NCBI RefSeq assembly: GCF_020520425.1
Contig: NC_079489.1
Span: 94,902,810-94,966,809 of the forward strand
DNA: 64,000 nucleotides
From: Spinacia oleracea
Lineage: Eukaryota; Streptophyta; Magnoliopsida; Caryophyllales; Amaranthaceae
Reading direction: 5' to 3'
The notes under the pieces were generated by a model. That model did no database searches. It saw nothing but the letters and a program-made list of their open reading frames with translations, and was not told the DNA's origin. Shown one piece after another: positions 48,256 through 59,351 of the stretch. Positions within the stretch are counted from its first letter, which is position 1. The number at the start of each line of letters is the position of its first letter. The translations under genes and the position numbers were made by a program.

Positions 48256-49761
48256 CGTAAATAGCTTTACTCATTGATCATTGTTTTGTATTATAAGTCA
48301 AATTGAACCGCATTAACTTGAATATACGTTATATTGTTATTCTATATCTTGGATGGCTGGATCATGGCAGTGGAGTAAGATGATGATGAATGGGTATCGT
48401 ATACATCCCCTTGATATTTTAGTAAGTTTGACATCTTTAGTTGCATTGAAAATCTTTAGAATTAAACATGTTGTCACATGTATATTATCTTTGAATCTCT
48501 AGTTTGAGGTTTAGAGTTCTATTTGCTAGCTGTTCCATGCATTTTATCTTTTAATCTCCAAGTTAAATGAGGTTTTTGACAGTAATAAGTCTTAATTATT
48601 TTTACTCTACTTATATGAAAGTTTTCTGTATAAATTTCATGTACAATTCTTTGAATTTATACTTTTCTGTTTGGATGAAATGCCTAAGTGCATGAATAAT
48701 CAAAAGCAGTAAACATTCACCCTACGGCCAACATTAGGCATTGAGGTGACGACTTCATTTTGGACACTTCCATGGCAGGTACACTCTACCCTTTACTTGA
48801 CAACCATTCCTATCTTCAATTTGTTGACCTTAGTATCCTTAAAGAGTTGACTGGTCCTATACCACCTCAACTAGGTAATTAAGTTGTCTAACCTGACCAA
48901 GCTTTTCTTAAACACTAATAATCTTAGTGGTTCACTATAGTTTTCTATTAGTGGTCTACACAAGTTTGAAAAATCTATATCTTACCCAAAATAGCCTATG
49001 TGACACCACATCCAACTCCATTTTTTGGTCAGAGAATCGACTATTTGGGTAAAACTACCTTCGTTTGTTTTATGACTTCACTAAACTTGATATTCATAAT
49101 AACATACTCTCAAGTAAGATTCTTAACAACATTAACAAACTAAAGAGTCTTAAAATTTGGATTTGTCAATGACGTTATTTGTCCCTCGACTATAAGGTCT
49201 ATGACAAAGTCACCTGACCAATTTTCTTCTTTGATAGGCCAACTTGTTTCTTTGTAAGTCTTAGTTCATGCTAATATGAGAACCAAAACATAAGTATAAT
49301 TAATCTCTTACTCTTTACTTTTTATTTAAGTTCCTAGTTTTAGGAGCATGCGTCTTTGATTTAATATTGTCAGTAGACGCGTGCTCTATAAATTGGGTAT
49401 ATCTGCAACATCAATCTGTACTAATGAACTTTTGAGGTTGTGACTTCTTGAACTAAATGAAATTCACCAAAATTTCTTTTTCCTACGTTGACTCATTTGA
49501 CAATCCTTTTTTTCTCTTGTTTTTGCAGTATTGAAGCAGCTTAGCTACCCATCCGTTGATCATGTCTTTGTAACTTCACTTCTTATATAAGGTTAGTTTC
49601 AAACCCTCTTTTGTGTTTTCTCAGTTATTTACTAAAGGAATTGTTGTCTTGGTTTCTCTTTTGACCTTTAGTGTTGCTGCTCTTCCAAGACGGCATTGAA
49701 AAAACCAATTATCAATAACGTAACATTAGACTATAGACACCATTACCTAGTAGCTGATATG
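48256..49761 (+). pseudogene. Decayed LRR receptor-kinase relic and flanking DNA
   Basis: Within this stretch, 48780-49175 on the plus strand contains leucine-rich-repeat phrases in shifting frames: SYLQFVDLSILKELTGPIPP, LTKLFLNTNNLSGSL, and FTKLDIHNNILSSKIL followed by NNINKLKSLKIW. These fit the 24-residue plant LRR consensus (L--L-L--N-LSG-IP) of receptor-like kinases. Several stops and frameshifts interrupt them, and no kinase domain is found before element D starts. The rest of the stretch has no recognisable content. Whether this was a resident gene or a captured fragment cannot be told. Confidence 0.55.
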
Positions 49762-51153
49762 TGAAGGAAATAATGCCCTTGGTTTAAGTATGCATTTAAT
49801 GTTAAGTCTAATAAGTGCGGTTCAGTATTAATTGTACAAGTTAATAATTCAGTGAGATCAAGTGAACTGTATGCCTAGCTAGAGGTCGCTTCAGTTCAAG
49901 TGGAATTAATAATATTAATCCACAACTTACTCTTGACTGAACCCGTAGGGTCACACAAATAGTACGTGAACGGATCAAGTATTTAAAGGAATTAAATACT
50001 CCATTTATGGATATTCGGAATCGACGGATCTCGGTTTCAGTGGGTGCTGAAATCGTCAAAAGGCAAATTATGAATACCCCGAAAACGATGATATTGCCGG
50101 AAACGGAAATTGGATCGTATCGGAAATATAAATATTATCCCAGTCATAGATGTTGCCGGAAACGGAAACATGGTACGTATCGGAAAATATTATCGGAAAT
50201 AGAAATATTGCCGGAATCGGAAATATTGCCGGAAACGGATATATTGTCAGAATCGGAAATATTATCGGAATCGGAAATATTAACTATTTGTTCGAAACGG
50301 AAATTAATTCCGTAATCGGAAATATTAAACATTGTTCGAATCGGAAATGAATTCCGGAATCGGAAAATTAATCGGAAGCGCGTCGTACGAAATAAACATC
50401 GGACGAGCTTTCTAGACGCAAGTCCCAGCACAAAGCCATGCCCACGCCTAGCAAGCCCAACGCGCAAGGCATAAGCAGCAACAGCCAAAGGCACGCAAGG
50501 CCCGGCGCAAGGCCAGGCCCATCGCGCCCTTAGGCTGCGAGCAAGACGCGGGCTGCAAGCATTCGTGGGCTGCGAGCCATCCGTGGGCTTCTCCGCGCGT
50601 GCGGGCATGGCCTACACTCTTGTGGGCCGTGCTCGTTTGTGTGTTGAAGTTCGTGCATGCATCAAATCTTTAAGCAATTAGGATTAGATTAAAAATTAAT
50701 TTCCTAAAGTTACTAGTTTCAACTACAGTGTAATTCTAATAGATTTAGATTACTTGAAACCTAGTAGACTTCTAATTCCATTATTCCTACCCTATAAATA
50801 TGTGATGGCTTTCACAATTTATGAACACATAATTTCAAGTATTCATCTAGTTTTAAGGATTAAAACTAACGATAATATTGCCTCAAATATTCGAATATTC
50901 ATAATACCTTCGGTGCAATTCTAGTTAATTAAATCTAAGGCGGATCCGAACGTGCTGTGGACTATCTACGGAGGGACGACATTTGGAGTCCTAAACTTGT
51001 TCTTGTTCGGTTCGGGAGCAGCTATGGAGGGCACGCTACAAAGTGTATGTATCCTAAATTATGCTAATTGTTATGTGGCAATCAATTTGGATTCCTGTCT
51101 TTATGGTTTTTTCGCATGAAATATATATGATTTATATGTATCATAATCTAACA
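49762..51153 (+). repeat. 5' LTR of Copia element D
   Basis: 1392 bp, beginning TGAAGGAAATAATGCCC and ending CTAACA. The CGGAAATATTGCCGGAAACG array occupies 50090-50385 and a GC-rich block 50400-50640. It is clearly diverged from the LTRs of element C. Confidence 0.85.
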
Positions 51154-51154
51154 G

Positions 51155-51167
51155 TGGTATCACGAGC
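51155..51167 (+). promoter_or_regulatory. Primer-binding site (initiator tRNA-Met type) of element D
   Basis: TGGTATCACGAGC follows the LTR end after one base. Confidence 0.75.
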
Positions 51168-53559
51168 CTCTAATTAATTCCATAATAATTAGTTAACATG
51201 GTTAATTTTTATAAATTTGCAATGAATTAAAAGGGGTGATTAATTTCGAAATTTTAGATTTTTTGTAATTAATTGCAAATTCGTGCGATTATTTAATTAT
51301 ATGTTCGCGGAATTTTCGGCAGTTTAGTCAATAATGGTCGGAATCGTATAATTTTATAGTGTATTTCGCATGTAAACGGCGTTTAAAAATTTTGACTAAA
51401 ATCAAAGATTTGATGCCAAACCCAGAATTCTCAAATTCGAAGCCTAACTATGACTTTTCGGAGGTTTTAGTTTTTCGAACGCAAAATTTGTAATTTTTAA
51501 GATGTTAAATTAAATATTTGCGATTCTTGTTTGTAAATCTTGAATTTTTTATTGACCTACTGTATATGTTTAACAAATTTAAATGCCTAAGCTTGTTAAT
51601 TATACAACCTAATTTGTAATTGTGATTAATTTGTTGAAATTCGAGTAGTTTAGAATTTGATTTGTTATTCATAATTAATTGACAATTTAATTAGGTATCC
51701 ATGATTAAAAACCACCATAAAAATTGTTCAATGTGGTAAATTTTAAATTTTTATGACCTAGACTTGAATCCATGATAATCAGAAATTAATTTGAATAATG
51801 AATTTTTAATTTTTCGCCCTAAAATTTTTGAAATTAATATGATTTATTAATTTGTCATTGATTTTAAATAAAACTTTTAATATTATATGCAATTCGCTCA
51901 TAAAACTTGCACGCACAAAGCAATGGACGCTACGTGTTACCCTTAAGGGGTGTTGTATAGTGCGGGCATGCGACGACGAGCAAAGGAGCTCGTTGCCCAT
52001 GCAGTACGAATGCAGCGAGCAAAGGAGCGTGGCATGCGCGCAAGGCAGTGGGCTTGCCTAGGAGCTATGTGCTACGAGCATGGGTGGATGGGGCGAAGGG
52101 GCAAGGCACAAGCGAGACGAGGCACGCGAGCAGCGAGCAAGCGCTGCTCGCCTAGCGCGCGCTGCCTCGCCCAGCGAGCAAGCCAGAACACAACGAGCAA
52201 GCAGGCTGCGCGCATGCGTGGCTTGCTGGGCTGGCTGCGTGTGCGTGTGGCCTGCTTGTGCCTTGCTGTGCGATCAGTCGAGGGGTGCTGCTGCCTCGTG
52301 AACTCGACGGGGCATGGGCGCAAGCCCATGGCCTCGTCTTGATCCGATTGATGCGCTTTGAATTTAATTTTTAATTTTCAATGGAAAACGATTTTGATTA
52401 ATTTTAAATTTCGTAATTTAATTTTTTCTCGGAATTTAATTTTGAATATTTTAAGTATTATAAATTTTATTTATACTAATTATTTTACTAAAATTAAAAC
52501 CTTCATTAAATTTAAATTAATTAATTTAATAAACTGGAAATAAATTAAAGGATTCAAATAATAATTTATATGAGCTTTAAATTTTAATTAAATTTGTATG
52601 TTTCCGGTTACACTAGGAGATATAATTTTATGTTTAAAATTAGTAAAGCATGAAAATTGATTGGTTAAGTGTGAGCGTTACAGTCATAAACTCGTGATTA
52701 GGTCTATATTCCTTTAAGGTTAAAACAACTTGATTAGAATTAATAAGGATTGAATAATTGGTACATTATTGGAACCCTTGATTAATTGCTGCAAATATTT
52801 ATGTGATGCATAATATGTTCTACTAACCAGCTATGTGGGCCATTCATTGATAAATGAATGGGTGAATGGTATATTGTAAATGTACTGTTTTGCAGGTTAT
52901 TGAAAGTGACTAGTATGTCCCAAATAGGATAGAAAATATGGTCTGCGTACCATTAACTTGAATATAAAATTGGTCTAATGCACCAAAGTTTTTAATTTAA
53001 ATATGGTCTCCGTACCATCAAATAGTTGTAATTAGTTTAAATTAGCTTATTCTATTTAAAAATTGAGTTAAAAGGTGCCATGCCAAAATAACACTTACTT
53101 GGATAAACCTTTACATCAATCTTAGGAATAGTTTTCCGCCTAAGCGAGGTATTACTTATTGATCCTAAAGGTGTAAGGTACACAAATAATTGTGAGTACA
53201 TGTTAGTTTTGGTGAAACTCAACGATATAAGTAAGGAGACCTTTTATGTCGTGGAAAATGAGATAGGTTTACCTAATAAGTCCTTAGACGTACCTATCAA
53301 CCAAGAGTAGTTTCTAGACTATTAGCAAAGGCTTTGCTTACCTAAAATATTTTAGAATTGAGTCTAAATACATAATGTGCTTAATTCTTCAATGATTTAA
53401 GGATCTTGGAATCATTTTATTCACACCAGCCGGAACACATAACTTGAATAAAATGCTTAATAAATGATAAATTATGCATGTATGCTAGACTTTAAGTTTA
53501 TTAAGAGAACTGTGAATGGTTATTTATTTGTTTATTCTTTTTCAATTGTAGTTTTAACT
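51168..53559 (+). other. Untranslated leader of element D
   Basis: AT-rich, no gene, with one GC-rich island at 51950-52340. The part from 52640 to 53520 matches the leader of element C in the inverted sense (38300-39400). Confidence 0.65.
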
Positions 53560-54657
53560 ATGGCAAACAACAATTCATTCAACATCCGATCAATTCTCGA
53601 AAAGGAGAAGTTGAACGAGAAAAACTTACTTGACTGGCAAAGGAACTTGCAAATATTTCTTCTGTAGGAAGAAAAGGAGTATATCCTGGAAGAGGCGATG
53701 CCCAAAGCCGCAGGCGACGGGGTCACTTAGGCAGCCCTCAATCGTTGGATTGATGGCAACAAGGATGTAAAGTGTCTAATGATTGCAACCATGAGTGCAG
53801 ATCTACAGAAAACGTTCATCAACTCAGATGCTTTCACAATCATCAGTGAGTTAAAGAACATGTTCCAAGATCTGGCTCGAGTCGAAAGATTCGAGACTCA
53901 TAGGAAAATTCTGGAGACCAAGCTTAAGAAAGGCGAGCCCGTAAGTCCACATGTTCTCAAAATGATTGGACTCATCGAGAATATGAGTAGGCTGGATCAG
54001 CAATTTTCTCAGGAAATGGCTATAGACACCATCCTCCAATCTCTTCATAACGGGTATGATCAGTTCAAACTAAACTACAGTATGAATAGTCTGGACAAAA
54101 TGCTCACTGAGCTTCACGGTATGCTGAAGACCGCTGAAAAGACGCTCAAAAGTGATAAGGAAGATGTGCTTATGGTGCGTGGGGGCAAGAAGAGGAATGC
54201 TAAGAAAGGTGGCAAGAAGGCCAGCCCAACTAAGCAAGCTGGCGGCACCAAGTATGAAAAGAAGAAGGTGAGCCAACCCACTTCTGAATCTGAATGCTTC
54301 TACTGCAAGAAGAAGGGGCATTGGAAGAGAGATTTCTTGAAGCGTAAGGAAGATCAGAAGAACGAAACAGTCGTTCCATCTTCAGGTATTTTGGTTATAG
54401 ACTGTATACTTGCTAATTCAACTTCTTGGGTATTAGATACAGGTTGTGGCTCACACTTATCTTCCAATTCGCAAGGCCTAAGAAGAAGTAGAAGGTTAAG
54501 AAAGGGTGAAGTCGACCTACGAGTGGGAAATGGAGCACGGATTGCTGCATTAGCTGTAGGAACTTATTATTTGTCGTTTCCCTCTGGGCAAGTTTTGGAA
54601 CTGGAAGAATGTTTCCATGTTCCAAGTCTTACTAAAAACATCATTTCTGTTTCTTGC
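53560..54657 (+). pseudogene. Copia gag and protease region of element D, with nonsense mutations
   Basis: The Met at 53560 starts the gag (MANNNSFNIRSILEKEKLNE, then LDWQRNLQIFL). TAG stops at about 53665 and 53728 interrupt the capsid part; from 53779 it is open. The capsid shows LKKGEPVSPHVLKMIGLIE and LHNGYDQFKLNY. The zinc knuckle reads CFYCKKKGHWKRDF, so its last Cys is Phe. The protease site STSWVLDTGCGSHL is intact. A lysine-rich linker precedes the knuckle. The protein would package element RNA and process the polyprotein. Confidence 0.85.
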
Positions 54658-57180
54658 TAAGATGCTAAGGGATTTTCCTTTTTAATAAAAGACAATAGTT
54701 GCTCGTTTTATTTTAAAGAGATGTTTTATGGATCTGCTAGATTACTCAACGGACTTTATTTATTAGATCATGACAAACAAGTTTGAAACATAAATACCAA
54801 AATTGCCAAAAAGAATGATTCAGATCTCACCTATCTGTGGCATTGTCGATTAGGCCATATGAACATAAAGCGCATAGAAAGACTTCAAAATGAAGGAATT
54901 CTAGAACCATTTGACTTAGAGGATTATGGTAAGTGCGAATCATGTTTACTTGGCAAAATGACAAAGCAACCTTTCTCTAAAGTTGGAGAAAGAGCAACTG
55001 AACTATTGGGTTTAATCTATACAGATGTATGTGGACTAATGAGTACAAATGCTAGAGGTGGTTTCAGCTACTTTATCACTTTCACTGATGACTTCAGTAG
55101 ATATGGTTATGTCTACCTAATGAAGCATAAGTCTGAATCCTTTGACAAATTCAAGGAATTTCAGAGTGAAGTATAGAATCAATTAGGCAAGAAGATTAAG
55201 GCACTGCGGTCTGATAGAGGCGGTGAATATCTGAGCTATGAATTGGATGACCATCTGAAAGAATGTCGAATTCTATCAGAATTGACTCCCCCTGGAAAAC
55301 CTCAATGGAACGGTGTGTCGGAACGGAGGAATAGAACCTTGCTAGACATGGTTAGATCAATGATGGGTCAGGCCAAACTTCCAATATAATTTTGGGGACA
55401 TGCACTAAACACAGCTGCACTCACTATAAATAGAGCTCTGTCTAAAGTTGTTGAAAAGACTCCATATGAATTATGGTTTGGAAATCCTCCAAAAGTGTCT
55501 TTTCTTAAGATTTGGGGTTGTGAAGTATACGTCAAACGATTAATTTCAGAAAAACTTCAACCAAAATATTACAAATGTATCCTTGTGGGCTATCCCAAGG
55601 AAACAAAGTGGTATTACTTCTACAATACATCTGAGAACAAGGTGTTTGTTGCTCGAGATGGTATCTTTTTGGAAAGTAGACCTCGAAGAAATTCGAGTCG
55701 AACAACAAACTCTAGAGAATGCTCAAGATGACATTCAGGGTGAAACTTAGAGATCTTTAGAAGTATCTGGTGAGAATCAAGGACCATCTAGAAATAAAAC
55801 CCCGCGTAGATCGCAGAGATATAGATCTCAACCGGAAAGGTACTTAGGTATTTTGACGAGCGAGAGCTATGAAGTTCTATTACTTGAAAGTGTTGAACCT
55901 GCGACTTACAAACAAGCTATGACAAGCCCTAGCTCCAAGAAATGGAAAGAAGCCATGCAATCTGAATTAGACTCCATGTCTGAAAACCAAGTTTGGGATT
56001 TGGTCGATTTTCCAGATGGCTACCAAGCCATAGGAAGCAAATGGGTTTTCAAACTAAAAAAAGACAAGGATGGCAAACTAGAAGTTTTCAAAGCTAGATT
56101 GGTTGCAAAAGGTTACAGGCAAGTCCACGGTGTGGATTACGATGAAACCTTTTCACCAGTTGCAATGCTAAAGTTTATTCCGATAATGTTAGCAATCGCT
56201 GCATATTACGATTACGAAATATGGCCGATGGATGTCAAAATCGCTTTCTTAAACGGCTTTGTAACAAAAACTGTGTTTATGACACAACCTGAGGGTTTTG
56301 AGGATCCAAAGAATGCTAAAAAGGTATGCATGCTTAAGAAATCAATCTACGGATTGAAGCAAGCATCAAGGAGCTGGAATATACGTTTTGATCAAGCAGT
56401 CAGTGACTTTGGTTTCATCAAGAACGCAGACGAATCTTGTGTATACAAGAAGGTCAGTGGGAGCAAAATCGCTTTTCTAGTATTATATGTCGACAACATG
56501 TTACTTATCGGAAATGACATTCCTATGTTGAACTGTGTCAAGATTTGGCTTGGGAAATGTTTTTTCGATGAAGGATCTAGGAGAAGCACAGTACATAATG
56601 GGCATCAAGATTTACAGGGATAGATCTAAAAGGATGATAGGACTTAGTCAAAGCACTTATATCAATAAGGTGCTTGAAAGGTTCAATATGGAAGACTCCA
56701 AGCGAGGCTACCTACCCATGTCTCATGGAAAGACTCTAAGCAAGATCACAGTCTGGGTTTGTCTTCTGCCACAACGGAGGAGCAGTAAGCTGGAAAAGTG
56801 CTAAGCAAAGCACCATTGCGGATTCTACAACTGAAGTGGAGTACATTGTTGCACATGAAGCAGCAAAGGAAGCTATTTGGCTAAGGAAGTTCATAGGTGA
56901 ACTTGGTATAGTCCCCTCCATTAAAGGACCAATAGCTCTGTATTGTGATAATAATGGAGCTATTTCACAGGCAAAGGAGCCTAGACGCCACCAGAGAGTC
57001 AAGCTTGTACTTCGTACATTTCACCTTCTACGAGAGTTCGTTGAAAGAAAGGAAGTCGAGATAAGCAAGATTGGAACTGATGACAACATCTCAGATCCAT
57101 TAACTAAACCTCTGCCGCAAGCGAAGCACAACTCGCACACTGCAGCTATGGGAATCAAACATATTGGAGAACGGCTTTGA
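54658..57180 (+). pseudogene. Copia pol of element D, integrase to RNase H, multiply broken
   Basis: After a TAA at 54658 the GAG-pre-integrase zinc region (LWHCRLGHMN, CESCLLGKMTKQPF), integrase core (LLGLIYTDVCGLM, FITFTDDFSRYGYVYLM, SDRGGEYLS, PQWNGVSERRNRTLLDMVR), reverse transcriptase (VFKARLVAKGYRQVHGVDYD, IYGLKQASRSWN) and RNase H (YCDNNGAISQAKEP, DPLTKPLPQ) follow in order. Stops occur at about 54784, 55174 and 55387, with frameshifts near 55690 and 56570. The reverse transcriptase site reads YVDN instead of YVDD. About 110 codons between reverse transcriptase and RNase H are missing near 56745 compared with element B. The copy cannot be active. Confidence 0.85.
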
Positions 57181-57668
57181 TATCCTTATTTAATGTTTTA
57201 AAGTTTTAGAGTTTAATACTTTGTAAAAAATTATTGGTTAACCATTCATAGAAATGAATAGAATTCATTTTCCATTTAATTTGTGGTTTATTAAATGATG
57301 AGTCCCTTCAATTTGACGATATATTCAAGATAGACTGTCTGGACCAGTCCTGTGACTAAGAAATGTCTATCAAGTGAACTTGAATGTCAAAAGTTGAAAA
57401 ATGGTCCCTGGTCGGAGTTTTCTATAAAGATGGACGCATAGAAAATGTTAGACGACTAGAATGCAAGATGAGTAGTAGTTCTGTTTCTTGAACTATGTTG
57501 ACAAGGCAATGTCGCAATCATTTGCATAGATACTTACTTTGGGAAGATCGACTAGTATCGGACAGACCTATGAAACTTTACTGTAAGAGATGAAAATCTG
57601 TCATAAGTAAATTTCATTAAAATTATTAGACACTAATCCTCAATACGTGAGTGATTTGAGATTACTTG
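57181..57668 (+). other. 3' untranslated region of element D, up to the CACTA insertion
   Basis: No coding content. The sequence is collinear with the inverted 33900-34360 of element C, including the AAATGATGAGTCCCTTCAAT phrase. It stops at GATTACTTG, whose last three bases (TTG) are the presumed target copy of the CACTA element. Confidence 0.75.
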
Positions 57669-58030
57669 CACTAGTGGAAAAAATACCTGTTGAGGGGGGC
57701 ATTTTGGGTTTATTGAGGCGAACAAGGCCCGCTGCGACAGACGTAGCTTCAACAGCTCAGTGATCTGTTGAGGCGGGCTTTGTTCGCCTCAACAGGTGGT
57801 CTGTTGTGGGGGGCTTTCAAAAGCCCGCCTCAACAACCTCTACAGATAAGCGAAAAATAAGGACCTGTTGTGGGGGGCTTCACAGAAGCCCACCTCAACA
57901 GCCTCCTCTGTTGAGGCTCACTTCTTAAATGCCCCCCTCAACAGGTCCTTATTTTTGCGCCAAAACCTGTACATTGGCGCCATAAATTCATATGTTGTTG
58001 AGGCGTACATTAAAAGCCCCCTTCAACAAC
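57669..58030. repeat. Terminal and subterminal repeats of the right CACTA element
   Basis: TGTTGAGGGGGGC, TTGAGGCGAACAAGG, GCCCGCCTCAACA and GCCCCCCTCAACAGG recur at least ten times in alternating orientation, so the region could fold into long imperfect hairpins. Confidence 0.85.
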
Positions 58031-58553
58031 ATTAATTTTTTTTTCCAAATTCTTTTAAAATATAAAATAGGCGGCAATAACCACAACTAGATATATACTC
58101 CATTGAGTATTGAAACCTGTACCCAATCAACACCAAAATAGCAAAGGTATGAATCTGCTTATCTTTGATAAATAAATCATTACATTAACTTCATTTATAT
58201 TAACCCAACAGAGCAAAGCGTATATATAGTACGTATGTTTACAATTTTTAAACACCTAGCTAGTCTAACAAATTACAACTAATATTAACAACTAAAGACA
58301 AAAGGCTAGAGAGCTAATCTAACAAATGTCTCTAATCCAGCCACTTAGGTCCCTTTAGATCATGCATTACAAACCTTAAGTAAGGTCGTGTTGACTTTCT
58401 TCCAATCGACTCGATCCCTAGCCTGCAAGTTGCATGGAAGGAAAATATATATGAGTACCAAAGTTTACAATCACGATATTGTCTTTACATTCCATTGAAG
58501 CATAAAATGAAAAGATATAGTTGCAGACTATAGAGATAATTAAGTACGTTGTT
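58031..58553. other. Short spacer with a candidate terminal exon
   Basis: Mostly AT-rich without coding features. On the minus strand 58422-58360 reads 20 codons (RDRVDWKKVNTTLLKVCNA after an Ala) and a TGA, preceded by a good acceptor (CTTGCAG). It may be a last exon of a transposon gene; the family is not recognised. Confidence 0.35.
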
Positions 58554-59351
58554 GACCTATAACGACCCAATGAGCCTTAAATGTGCATACGTAGATTAGA
58601 ATGAGTTTTAGAAAGTTAACAATATGCATATTAGTCATGTAATAAGAATCAAATGAGTCCTTAGGTTCTTTAGTTCAAAGTTGAGAGCGGAAATGTCATT
58701 TTAGCTCTAAACATGACCTATAACGACCTAATGAGCCTTAAATGTGCATCAATAGATTCGAATGAGTTTTAGAAAGTTAAAACTATGTATATTAGTCATG
58801 TAATAAGAATCAAATGAGTCCTTAGGTTCTTTAGTTCAAAGTTGGGAGCGGAAATGTCATTTTAGCTCTAAACATGACCTATAACGACCTAATGAGCCTT
58901 AAATGTGCATAAATAGATTCGAATGAGTTTTAGAAAGTTAAAACTATGTATATTAGTCATGTAATAAGAATCAAATGAGTCCTTAGGTTCTTTATTTCAA
59001 AGTTGGGAGCGGAAATGTCATTTTAGCTCTAAACATGACCTATAACGACCTAATGAGCCTTAAATGTGCATAAATAGATTCGAATGAGTTTTAGAAAGTT
59101 AAAACTATGTATATTAGTCATGTAATAAGAATCAAATGAGTCCTTAGGTTCTTTAGTTCAAAGTTGGGAGCGGAAATGTCATTTTAGCTCTAAACATGAC
59201 CTATAACGACCTAATGAGCCTTAAATGTGCATAAATAGATTCGAATGGGTTTTAGAAAGTTAAAACTATGTATATTAGTCATGTAATAAGAATCAAATGA
59301 GTCCTTAGGTTCTTTAGGTTCTTTAGTTAAAACTATGTATATTAGTCATGT
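58554..59351. repeat. Tandem repeat array, 161-bp units, about five copies
   Basis: GACCTATAACGACC starts units at 58554, 58715, 58876, 59037 and 59198. The last four are nearly identical and the first slightly diverged. The array ends with a short internal duplication (TTAGGTTCTTTAGGTTCTTT) and a repeated TATGTATATTAGTCATGTA that abuts the captured gene fragment. Confidence 0.95.

Larger units (their letters stand above)
49762..57668 (+). mobile_element. Copia-type LTR retrotransposon D, gag-pol pseudogenes, cut by the right CACTA element
   Basis: The 5' LTR is at 49762-51153 and the primer site at 51155-51167 (TGGTATCACGAGC). Gag and pol run from 53560 to 57180. The 3' untranslated region is interrupted at 57668 in the phrase GAGATTACTTG, which continues uninterrupted in element C (inverted, about 33900). 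The rest of D, with its 3' LTR, should lie to the right of the CACTA element, outside the window. The LTR family is that of element C. Confidence 0.85.

Noticed and set aside
58554..59351. Regular repeats that might suggest a CRISPR-like array
   Set aside because: The 161-bp units are contiguous with no unique spacers, and the context is a plant transposon.
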